Source of the DNA: Glaciozyma antarctica PI12
Taxonomy: Eukaryota; Basidiomycota; Microbotryomycetes; Kriegeriales; Camptobasidiaceae
Direction of reading: 5' to 3'
DNA: 64,000 bases
Assembly (NCBI GenBank): GCA_002917775.1
Contig: KZ627161.1
Coordinates: forward strand, 1,632,305 to 1,696,304
The translations under genes were made by a program, and so were the position numbers. Under the pieces are notes generated by a model that saw nothing but the letters and a program-made list of their open reading frames with translations, did not search any database and was not told the DNA's origin. Numbering within the stretch: position 1 is the stretch's first letter; each line of letters opens with the position of its first letter. Of this stretch, positions 22,866-32,636 are shown piece after piece.

Positions 22866-24919
22866 TCAATTGACGACTCCTCCCTCCCACTCCTCCTCCG
22901 CCCACTGAGGCATCTCCGACTTCCAATCCCACTCGATCGTCTTATACCTCAACGCATGCAACCAAATAAACAGTTCCTCAGGCCTCGGGTCCGGCACCTC
23001 AGGACTCCAACACACCTCACAAAACGCCTCATCCGGTTCCTCCTCATCAAACGTCTCCACTCCCCCTTTCGGCAACGGTATCGGTACCGAATCGTGCGAG
23101 CACCCAGCGGCCTGACGAGCTTTTTCGAGTCCCTTCGTATCCCGCCAACGAGAGTACCCGTCCTGCTCGTCCTTCTCCGCTCGTAATGACTCGAGAACGG
23201 AGATGGCAGCGGGAGTGAGAGGAACTTCGTAAGCGAGTCGGTCCTCTCCTTCCGTCGCAGGAGCGAGGACGGTGTACATCCCGCGAAGGTGGCCTTGCTT
23301 GTTGACTTTTGCGGGGCCGGATTCGTCGTGCGAAGAGGGGTCGAGAGGATCGAAGGAAGGCATGGCGAAGATGCCGCCTTTGCCGCCGGTTGGGCCCCAG
23401 GCGCGCGAGTTTTGGTAGATGGGGTCGTTGCCGATGGGGAAGCCGATATGTTGGAGGTGGACCTGCGGTCGTTCGCGTTAGTGAAGGAGGTTGAGTACTG
23501 AAGGAATCACGAACGCGAATTTGGTGAGAACGACCTGTGATGGGCCGGCCTGTGGATGCGGTATCAGCTAAGTTTCAGGAGAAGCGGAGAGCGAGGGGAC
23601 TCACAGTGAACGACGCTCGTGTTCGACTTTGCGTGATAGCTCAGTCGTCGGAAGATCGTCTTTGCGTGCTGTAGATATGGCGATCAGCTCTGCGCGAAAT
23701 AAGGAACTGGAAAGGAACGCACTCGTCCATCAGGATGCACCACATTCACGCCAATTTGTCGATCGATAGTCAGCAGCGGTTCGTCGACCGTAATCTCCCC
23801 ACTGCGCGCACCAATCAATCAGCTCGCATCCAGCCACATCAACGGCGAAACGTAACGCACTCGGGGAAGAACCCCAGACACCTCGCCACATACTCCTTCT
23901 CAACCCCTCCCTCGTCCGCACGCTGTCCTCCGAACCACGCTCCCAGCTTCTTCGATCCCGCAACAGTAAGCGAGCAGACCATGACTCCGGACGTAAGGCG
24001 ATCCAGTCGATTCGAAGCTGCGATATCAAGGTCAGCGCGTCCGCAAGAGCGAGGAGAGGAACGAACTGTGAACGAGCGGAAGGTCGTAATCGTATTTGAG
24101 GATCTCGAGAAGGGTGTTGAACGTGTATCGACCTGTCGGATGAACGGGCATCGATCCGGGCTTCTCCACTACGAGCGTCTCGCCGTCGTTCCCTGGGAGT
24201 CGTCCGTCGTAGAGGATTCGAATGGGCCCCGCGACAACGGGAGGCTCGTGGCTGGCACCAGCGGCGGAGTCAGCTCCTTCTCTCTAGCTTTCGAAGCGAG
24301 TGGTGCGCACCGGTGAAGGACGTTCGAGATCAGGTCGCCATTCTTGAGAACCGTCGAAGGCGTCGCGGGAGCATTGTTGACCACCACCGCGCCTTCCAAA
24401 GCCCCGCATCAGCTCTTGCACTCCTACACCCTCCTGCCGCACTCACCAGTCTGTATCGTCCATTCCTGCAACGACACCAGTCAGCTCCTCCTCGCCTCCC
24501 GCTCCGCCGCACTCACATGGTACTCGATACTCCTCCCCCTACCCCACACAGCGCATCAGCTCCATCCCCTACCCGACCCCAGAAGCAACGCACCTAAACT
24601 CCGCGTACCTGCACCCGCATCAGCTCCGTCCCTCATAGAAAGCAGCTCGGAAAACGCACATATCAATCAACGTCCTTCCCTGCCACCTCTCCTTCGCAAA
24701 ACTATCATACGTGTACCTACACGCGCTCTCAGCTCCTCCCCTTTCGCCGTAGCGAGAACGTACATGTAGGGCTTGACTTTCCGTAGACCGCCCTCCTCGA
24801 AATACTCGGGGAGAGAGGGGGGGAAGGTCGAAGCGCGGTAAGCGAGCGGGGAGGGGGTTCTTGTTGTTACCTCGGCGGCGCTTGTAGGCTGGTGCTGCTA
24901 GGGCGGGGGTGGGTTCCAT
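22866..24919 (-). CDS. PUS9: RluA-family tRNA pseudouridine synthase (PUS9/RIB2 type)
   Basis: This enzyme isomerises uridine to pseudouridine, probably U32 of cytoplasmic or mitochondrial tRNA as in yeast Pus9/Rib2. From ATG 24919 (MEPTPALAAPAYKRRRG) the order is: EYFEEGGLRKVKPY and YTYDSFAKERWQGRTLIDM (family N-terminus), an S4-like AVVVNN...TVLKNGDLISNVLHRHEPPV, then VVEKPGSMPVHPTGRYTFNTL. The catalytic motif SNRLDRLTSGVMV follows (Asp is the nucleophile), then KEYVARCLG, HAKTIFRRLSY and [26 protein letters not shown]. A C-x2-C element with PEELFIWLHALRYK precedes the end. About a dozen introns, some very closely spaced (24.4-24.8 kb). The deaminase domain found C-terminal in yeast Rib2 is absent, so PUS9 is the better name. 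Confidence 0.87.
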
Positions 24920-25237
24920 CGTTGAGGAGGAAGTCAGGAGGAGACGCGCAAAAACGCGCCCGACTGAGAGGACGCTCGGGCCGCAATCGCCGCGCGGAGG
25001 AGAAGGTCGCTCTTCTCCTCTCTCTCTCGCTTTCGCCGCTCGTGGAGCCTTTGTGCGTGAATAAAGCTGAGAGGAATGCAGAAAGAGGTACTGCGAAATT
25101 CCAACGACTAAAAAGGTTCTGCTACGGAACTATCTACGAGCGATGACGAAGGGGGGAGAACGACGGGGAGTATACGGGACTGAAGGACTGCAAAGAACCG
25201 AGAGGAGGGCGAGAAGACGATAGGGAAGAATGAGGAG
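24920..25237. other. promoter region of the pseudouridine synthase gene
   Basis: This is 318 bases between the synthase start codon and the stop of the next minus-strand gene. It holds a purine-rich 5' flank and a presumed 3' UTR near 25140-25237. No further feature is seen. Confidence 0.4.
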
Positions 25238-27063
25238 CTACTCGAGAACGACAGCGTGTCCTCGCGCGACGACGCCACCTTGTCCGTCCGCGCCGACATC
25301 GAGACTGACGATCCCATTGGCGCCCAACGACCTTCGAAGCGTCCGGTATCAGCTTCGGTACGAGGCCAGATCGTAGAGAAGGAAGCGCACCTGGCGTTGG
25401 CGGTGAGGTTCTGCATAGCGAGCTCCATGAGCTGATCCTCGTCTTCGAAACCCGCTCCGCCTCCCGCGCTCGAGTATCCCTCGGGCATTCCAAGCGATTG
25501 AACTGCGTCATCGTCAGTAGGTCACACAACCTAGAAGCCAGCGAGAACTCACTGATCCGTCCCTTCTCAGGCTGCGACTGATCCGTGACCATAAACTCCA
25601 TCTCGTCTCGCAGAGGCCTCATCATCGGCGAGCCATACGGTGATTCCCTCGCACTCATACGAGGAGAATTCCCTCCGAGGTATTGAGAGCGATGCGAGTG
25701 CGCAGAGCCATAAGGAGTCGGCTGGGGGAAGGGCATCGTCCCGCCGCCGAAGGGAGCGTGGTCCATTCCTCCGCCGAGGACGAGAGGGTCGATGGAGGGA
25801 GATGGGTGGCGCATGCAGAAGCCTCCGACGTTTTTGTGGTCGTCGAAGGAACCTAGGTGAGGAGAGGTGTGGGGGGAGCGGAAGCCATTCGAGTGGAGGT
25901 GGGGAGAGAGGCCGAGGTGCTGTTCGCGAGGAGAGTAGCTGAAGGTGCTGAGACGGGGAGAGCTGCTGTGCATGCTGATGGGGACGGGTTGGACGTTGTA
26001 GGTCTGCGAGCGAGTCAGTCAAATTTGGCGACTGCGGGCTTGCGAAGCGAAAAACGCCGCACATTGTAAACGACAGGTCGCTGGCTGGGCGATCCCATGG
26101 GCATCATCCTCGGCGACGCTTCTCCCATAAAAGGAGAGCCGCCGTACCCATTGCCAGGAACGGCGCCGCTAAACGAGCGAGAGCGCATCCGTCCTCCCAG
26201 TGGCGGCCTCGGCATTCCTCCTCCCATCGCAAGTCCCGCTCCTAATCCCATCGAACCGCCTGGAAGACGTCCTACCATCCCAGCGGCGTAACCATTACCA
26301 ACCACGACAGGACGATGGGCGATATTGGCAACATTGAGAGCAGCGATATTCGCTCGCTCGTTATTGATCATCGAGCGCGTCCTTTGCTGCGAACCACATC
26401 CTCGTCAGGTCCCTTCCCTCCACCTTTTAGAGCGGAACTCACCCTATTAATAGCCTGCTCCTCAATCGCCATCCTCTGCATCGCCATCCTCTCCGCCTCC
26501 ATCTGCTGCATCTCCCTCGCCCTAATCACCTCACTCTCCATCGCCAGCCTCTGCCTCTCCCACTCGAGCCCTAGATTCCCCACCGACCTCGAGCGATATA
26601 GCCCTCCCCCAAGTCCTCCTCCGAGCCCACCGGCGTATCGTCGGGATCCCAATTCCGCTCCAAGAGCATGCTGGTTCACCTGAACGTCGAGTCAGCTCCG
26701 GTCCCTGTCCTAGAACGAAGAGGACCTACTCGTGCAACCTTCCGCTCCAACTCCCTCGTCTCTGCTAGATGCCGCGTCGCCTGCTTAACGTCCTTGATCT
26801 TCCTCTCCTCGGCGATGTGGATCGCCCTGCTCCTTGCTTCAAGTTGCTGCTCTCGAGGCGTTGGAGCTACGTAAGTCTACGGGCGGCAATAATGGAGGTC
26901 AGCGCCCACGTTCGAGAATACCGACTGGGAGGGTCCGAACAAAGGAAGACGGGAGGGGAGAGGTCGGTGGGGCTCGAGACGGGGTGGTAGAATTGTGAGT
27001 AGGCAGGCGTACCTTTGCTCCTAGTTTCCAAATGCTCGAGTTGCTGACGAGTCCCCCAGCCAT
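25238..27063 (-). CDS. low-complexity protein with coiled coil, function unknown
   Basis: From ATG 27063 the first exon reads MAGGLVSNSSIWKLGAK and splices over a 137-base intron, long for this locus, to TYVAPTPREQQLEARSRAIHIAEE. Then come a Gly-rich stretch (YAGGLGGGLGGGLYRSRS), a Met/Glu/Arg coil (ERQRLAMESEVIRAREMQQMEAERM) and a Gly/Pro/Met/Ser-rich middle with many SPR, SPF and SPM motifs. After GFEDEDQLMELAMQNLTANAR the C-terminus is the ordered-looking IVSLDVGADGQGGVVARGHA ending at TAG 25238. About six introns; frames join cleanly. I do not recognise the family. The ordered ends with a disordered, Ser-Pro-rich centre suggest a scaffold or RNA-associated protein, but nothing firmer can be said. 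Confidence 0.7.
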
Positions 27064-27530
27064 TCTCCGTCAATGGGCGTGATGAAGTGCAGGAAGGAGA
27101 CGAGGGGTGATGGCTGGCGCTGGAGATGGAGGAGGACAGCACTGGCGTGTCGGATCGGAGTGAGGTGAAGCTGGGATACGGAAGACGACTTCGACGAGGT
27201 GAGAGTGGAGGAGGAAGAGGAAGAGGGTCTGTCCTCAAACTGGCCGCAGTCAGCGAGGGGGTCAAGCTTGAGTCTCGAGTACTTTCAAGTACGATCCAGT
27301 CCAGCTTCAATAGAATCCAGAAGAAACGGTTTGAGCAGTACAGCGTGTACAAGCCAGAAGGAGAAGAGGCGAAGGAAACTCGAACGCGAGATAAACAAAC
27401 AACTTCTCATCCCCTTCAAAGCTTCTCTCCCGCCTTCTCAAATCACCGCCTCTCCCCTAACCACCATCGTACCATCCCCTCAGATCATTACCTCAACCTT
27501 CACAACCGCGTCAGCTCCCACCCTCGCCCC
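27064..27530. other. intergenic region
   Basis: This is 467 bases with the promoter and 5' UTR of the 25.2-27.1 kb gene and the 3' end of the next minus-strand gene. It is locally AT-rich (27290-27420). Open frames in it (for example minus strand to 27352) look like chance. Nothing else was seen. Confidence 0.4.
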
Positions 27531-29057
27531 CTACTCCCGAAGTCGCTCCACCACCCTCGCTGCCTGCTGCGAAATCGCCTCTCGCCTCTGATACGGGGGA
27601 TGGTACGGCCGGCGACGAGAGTATGGGAGGTGTTTGGTGAGGTGGCGCGGCGAGGGGCGGGTTCGGAGGGCCAGGGGGCGGAGGAATGGAGAGTGGGAGG
27701 GTTGAAGAGGTGAAAATTCGGGGGGAGGAGGGGACGTGGAGGGGTGGCGATGGTGGAGTTGGGTGGTGGAGGAGAGAGGGACGGGGAGAGGAGGGGAGAT
27801 GGGGAGCGGATGGGAGCGACGGTCGACGTGGTAGCTATAGAAACAGGTTTCAGTAATTTTAATATTGGCCGATACTCCGCGAGGTTGACTCACCAGCACG
27901 ACAGTCTCGCTCCTCCGCCTTGGCCGCTCACAGCGCCACTGACCGATTCTGAATCCTCATGAGATCCGCGAGGGTGCGAATCGCTGCCTCGATTTGCAGA
28001 CGCGAGGCGACAGCGGTGGAGAGGCGGTTGTTCCGTGCTTGGAGAAGGTGCTGCTGGGAGGGTGGAGAGAGGTATGGCGCGAAGGAAGCATGGGGATCCG
28101 AAAGGCGCAGATTTAACCCGAGCACGCATGATGGAGGAAGCAAGGAAGAGGGGAAGTAGTCGGCGCGAGAACGTGGCGTACTGAGCGGAGTGAGGAGGTG
28201 CGAGTACGGCGCAGTGCAGCCAGAGGACAGCAGTTTCGTCGTCGAGTTTGAGGCCAATATCAACAGGAGCAGACAGCGAGCAGTATGGATAGCAACCAGG
28301 GGCAGAAGAGGAGGGTGAAGAGGAGCTGCGAACGTCTCCTGGACGGACAAGATGACGCCGGAGGGGACGGACTGAATTGCTCAAGGCTCTTCGCCGCGAT
28401 ACGCGCTGTTAAGCATACGCGTCAGCTCGTCCGTATCAAAGCCCGCCATCGCCTCCTTGAGCTCCTCCATCGTACGCGGCTTCAGCTTGGCCGGCTCCTC
28501 CCCTCCCCCGCGTCCTTCCCCGGCATCGTCTCCAACCACCTGATCTGCCGCCTCCACCGGAATAAATCTATCTCCCCCTCCTGCTGCCTCGCCTCGTAGG
28601 TCCCACGCCTTCTCCAGCGCCTCTTGCGCTACGCGACCGGCTTCGGCTGCCATCTCCTCCCGCGCTCTTGCGACGAGGGAGGGTGATGCCGGCTTGCGGG
28701 TGACCGAGGGGGACGAGGAGGAGGTGGAAGGTGAAGGCATCCGGTCGACGAGGCTGGCTTGAGATGAGGCGATGCGGACTGCCGAGCTGGAGGAAGGAGA
28801 AGAGAGGGGTCAGCTGAGAACAACAAGGGAGAGAACGGCTCGACGTACGCGATGAGAGTTCCCAAGATGGTCAAGGCAAGGACTAGGAGTGGAACAAAGT
28901 ACGGCGAGCGTCTAGCAGCCTTGATCCTGTCCCGGAGGGTGGGAGGAGGCGGAGGCGGAGGAGGGCGACGAGGTCGACCGCGCGACGACTTTGGACTGCG
29001 AGTACGGAGAGTGTTGGAGGCAGGGGTTACGATCTTGGGGACCTGGAGCGTTGCCAT
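27531..29057 (-). CDS. single-pass membrane protein, unidentified; gene model unresolved
   Basis: ATG 29057 starts MATLQVPKIVTPASN, followed by a basic region with eight prolines in a row and then RRSPYFVPLLVLALTILGTLIA, a good transmembrane helix at about residues 50-70. An intron (about 28776-28849) leads to a Ser/Pro-rich and Ala/Glu-rich stretch with AREEMAAEAGRVAQEALEKAW and MEELKEAMAGFDTDELTRML. Downstream (27.9-28.4 kb) three frames each look partly coding (KSLEQFSPS; GVILSVQETFAAPLHPPLLPLV; VDIGLKLDDETAVLWLHCAVLA), so splicing or a base error there is unresolved. A plausible last exon ends REAISQQAARVVERLRE at TAG 27531. The layout, N-out or N-in anchor plus soluble domain, is visible; the family is not. 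It shares a 147-base promoter with GRP94. Confidence 0.5.
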
Positions 29058-29204
29058 CCTTGTGCATGTGTTCGGCGGTGGAATGGAGGAGGAAGAGCGG
29101 CGAGCTAGGACGCGGAGGGCGCCCAAGTCGACGTGTCCTCTCGTGTTCTCCTCTCCTCTGCCACGTGGCTCCAACAACTTTGATCCACCAACTCGGCAGC
29201 TCTA
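29058..29204 (+). promoter_or_regulatory. compact divergent promoter with ACGT-core (UPR-like) sites before GRP94
   Basis: The 147 bases between the membrane-protein start and the GRP94 start contain TCGACGTGTCC at 29128-29138 and a perfect palindrome GCCACGTGGC at 29160-29169, 36-77 bases before ATG 29205. Both have the ACGTG core bound by bZIP factors of the unfolded-protein-response class (Hac1/XBP1). A role in ER-stress induction of GRP94 is inference from this and from the gene's nature; E-box factors could also use the palindrome. Confidence 0.45.
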
Positions 29205-32200
29205 ATGCGAACACGAAGCATCGCTGCGCTACTCGCACTCTCCCTTGGCTTGGTGGCTGCTCAGGAAGCTCCTTCAGCTCCGGCAGCTGGTCTCCTTACG
29301 CCGGAGCAGGAGGCTCAGATCGGCGCTGGTGGGGAGAAATTCGAGTATCAGGTGAGCTTAGGTGTACTCTCGAGCGTTCAGAGCTCCAGCTGACGGTGTG
29401 CGGCTCTCCAGTCCGACATGTGAGCTCCACCTACCTCCTGCGTCTTGTGCACGCTGACGAGCTCCCTTGCAGCGCACGCCTGATGCGGGTAGTCGTCCAG
29501 CACCTCTACACGGACAACGACGTTTTTATCCGCGAGCTACGCAAGTCGTCTCACTCCGTCCCACCCCCTGAGACAGCTCAGCTAACTCCACCTTACGCGG
29601 CAGTGTCCAACTCCAACGACGCGCTCGAGAAGACCAGGCTCCTCTCCCTCACCGACTCCTCTCTCCTAGCTACCGCACCAATCCTCAACGTTACCGTTCT
29701 GGCCGACATCCCCGGCGGAAGGATCGTGATCCGAGGTGCGTGATTCCATCAGCTGATGAGCTGGGAGGAGGGAGCTGACTGGAGCGCAGACTCTGGTATT
29801 GGAATGACGAAGGAAGCGCTGGTTACCAACTTGGGAACGATCGCGCGGTCAGGAACGCAGGAATTTTTGGAGAAGCTGGAGAAGGGAGGAACGGGAGGCG
29901 AAGGCAACAACCTCATCGGTCAGGTATGCGCTCGCCGGTCACTTGCGAGAGGAGCGATACTGATTGGTTTGCGCTCAGTTTGGTCTGGGATTCTACTCTT
30001 CCTTCCTGGTCGCGGATCGCGTCACCGTCGCGTCCAAGTCGAACGACGACCCCGTCCAGCACATCTTCGAGAGCAAGGCGGACGCTCAAGGATTCAGGTT
30101 AGTCCGCTTCAGCTTCCTAGCCTACTCACGCTGACGATATCCTTGCAGCATCGCCGAAGATCCTCGCGGCAACACGCTCGGTCGCGGAACTGAGATCACT
30201 CTGTGCGTCGCTAATTCAAACCTTTCATTCCGAGTTCCCTAACAAAGCTCTTTTCTCTCAGCTGGATCAAGGACGACGCCAAGGAGTACCTCGATAACGA
30301 GAAGCTTCGCGCACTTATCTCTCGCCACTCCGAATACGGCGCCTCTCCCATTTACCTCTGGGCCGAGAAGTCAGTCGAGGAGCCCATCGAAGCTGCCCCT
30401 GCGGCCGAAGTTGACGGCGAGGAGAAGGACGACGAGGAGGTCACGGTCGAGGACGAGACTCCAGTTGAGACGAGGACGGTCATCAAGGGCGAGTGGGAGC
30501 GCGTGAACGATCGCGCACCTCTCTGGATGCGGGAGCCCAAGGACGTTTCCGAGGTCGAGTACGAGGACTTCTTCAAGGCTACGTTCAAGGACGACGTTGC
30601 TCCGCTTGCCTGGTCTCACTTCAAGGTGCGTGCTTCCTCTGCGCCTGCCACGAGATTCAAACTGACCCGCAGACTCGCCGACTAGGGAGACGCAGGCTCG
30701 ACCTCGTTCCGCGCCCTCATCTACATTCCTTCGACCATGCCCAACGACTTCTACTCCAAAGATTACGTCTCGCTCGAATCTCTCAAGCTTTTCGTGCGCC
30801 GCGTCTTTATCACCTCCGACCTCGGCGAGAGCTACTTGCCCAAGTACCTGAATTGGATCAAGGTCTTCGTCGACGCCGACGACCTTCCTCTCAACGTCGG
30901 ACGCGATAACCTTCAGAAGAGCAAGGCTCTCGCGCAGATTAAGCGGAACCTCATCAAGCGCGTGCGTCTTTCCTTCCTTCGCTCTTCGTCAACTCACGAC
31001 CTTCTCTGCAGACGCTCGACCTATTCGCCTCCCTGTCCAAGTCGGATCCCGTGAAGTACAACACTCTTTACGAGAAGGCCGGCGTATCCCTCAAGCTCGG
31101 CGCAGTCGACGACACGAAGAACCGCGCACGAATCGTCAAGCTCCTTCGCTTCGAGACGTCCGCCTCTGCGAACCTCACCTCGCTCGACGACGTCGTCTCG
31201 CGGAGGAAGAAGGGCCAGGAGCAGATCTTCTTTATGGCGGGTACGGGGCAGAAGAAGGACACCCTCGAGAAGAGCCCGTTCGTCGAGCGACTCATCGCGA
31301 GGGGGTACGAGGTGCTCTACTTTGGAGAGCCGATGGACGAGATGCTTGCTAGCTCGATCGGGTCGTACGAAGGCCTCAAGTTCCAAGGCGAGTCTTCCGC
31401 ACGCTCGCTTTCGTCGATCCTGGCTGACGGAGCTTTCTCGCAGACGTCGCGAAGAAGGGACTCAAGTTCGGCGACGAGGACGAGGATTTCGAGGCCAAAG
31501 AGGAGGAGGCAGCCCTCAAGACTACCTTCGAGCCGCTCTCCGCGTACCTCAAGCGCGAGCTTTCCGATTCGATCAACGAAGGTCCGTCTTCGCTCCCCCC
31601 GCGCCTTTCGAGCTCTCCCACCGTACTGACATGCCGATTACCGCAGTCGTAATCTCCACCCGCCTCACTACTTCTCCCTGCCTCGTCGTCACCGACTCGT
31701 ACGCCTGGACTGGAAACATGGAGCGTTTGATGGCGTCGCAGAACAGCGGAACCGGTCAAGGATTTATGGCGGATTTCATGAAGACTCAGAAGAGGGTGCG
31801 CTCGCTTCCTTCTCTCGGCCTGAATGCGCGCTGATATTCAGAGCAGACGTTTGAGATCAACCCTAAGCATCCTCTGATCGAGGGACTGCTCGAGAAGATC
31901 GAGAAGATTTTGAGGGCGACGATGTCGGAGAAGCAGAGCTTCGCGAGACTGTCCAGGTCCTCTGGTGCGTCTTCCTTTGATGCGGCCGAACGTCGCATCT
32001 GCTGACCACCTCTCCACAGGCAAACGGCTCTTGTTCGCAGCGGTTTCACCGTTCCCGACCCCAACATGTGCGTTCTCCCCTCCTCGATCCCCTCGCATCC
32101 ACGCTGACCATTCTCCCTCTCAGCTACTTCTCCCAAGTCGAGGCACTCCTCCGCCGCTCCCTCGGCGTCTCCGCTGGCGCCAAGGCGCGCGACATCGACG

Positions 32201-32508
32201 CCATCAAGCCCGCTCCGGCAGTCGAGGCCGGCCCTCTTCGTCCCTCCGACCCGTCTTACGACCCAAAGCGAACGAACCAAGCGAACGTTCCTTCGTTCGA
32301 GAGCCCCGACGAGTGGGCCAACTGGGCTGGTACGCTCGCTTCTTCTCGTTTGCTGCGAGTTCGAGAAGCTGACGAGGTTTCGCTCGCAGATATCAAGAAG
32401 GGCCTAAAGGACTCTGGAGTCGACGCCGCTGGGAAGCCTGCTGGCAAAGCGAGTGGAGCTTCCGAGCCTGTTGCTGCCGAGTCTGTCGTGCCCCATGATG
32501 AGCTATAG
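29205..32508 (+). CDS. HSP90B1: GRP94/endoplasmin, ER-resident Hsp90 with HDEL
   Basis: This is an ATP-driven chaperone of the ER lumen. The first 20 residues ([20 protein letters not shown]) are a signal peptide and the last four are HDEL (32494-32505), so both ER entry and retention are encoded. GHKL ATPase motifs are in place: [46 protein letters not shown] and [13 protein letters not shown]. After an acidic linker with many Glu/Asp (30.38-30.47 kb) comes the middle domain ([34 protein letters not shown]), then a C-terminal dimerisation region with [13 protein letters not shown] and [14 protein letters not shown]. About thirteen introns, including an 8-base microexon (29412-29419) and a GC-AG intron (29541-29603). 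At 31908-31911 one base seems to be missing in a T run. Length, about 800 residues, fits. ER Hsp90 is generally reported missing in fungi, which makes this unusual. Confidence 0.95.
29412..29419 (+). other. 8-base microexon of GRP94
   Basis: Flanked by CTCTCCAG and GTGAGCTC, the eight bases TCCGACAT join EKFEYQ to ARLMRVVVQ, giving the family-like [12 protein letters not shown]. Skipping it would break the frame into the conserved N-domain. The introns on both sides (29353-29411 and 29420-29472) are of ordinary size for this genome. Confidence 0.75.
29541..29603 (+). other. GC-AG intron in GRP94
   Basis: The donor is GCAAGT instead of GT, the acceptor is GCGGCAG, and a branch-like GCTAAC lies at about 29581. 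Removing it gives [12 protein letters not shown], the conserved Hsp90 helix; no GT donor nearby does so. Confidence 0.8.
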
Positions 32509-32636
32509 AGAACGAACGGACACTGTTTAGGAGCGCAATCTAGGAAGACGTTCAGCAGCCACCTCAGCTCTCCTCGCGAGCTCTCGTTCACTGCGATAAA
32601 CTGAATCTGAATGCAATTCCTTTCGTCCGACACCCT

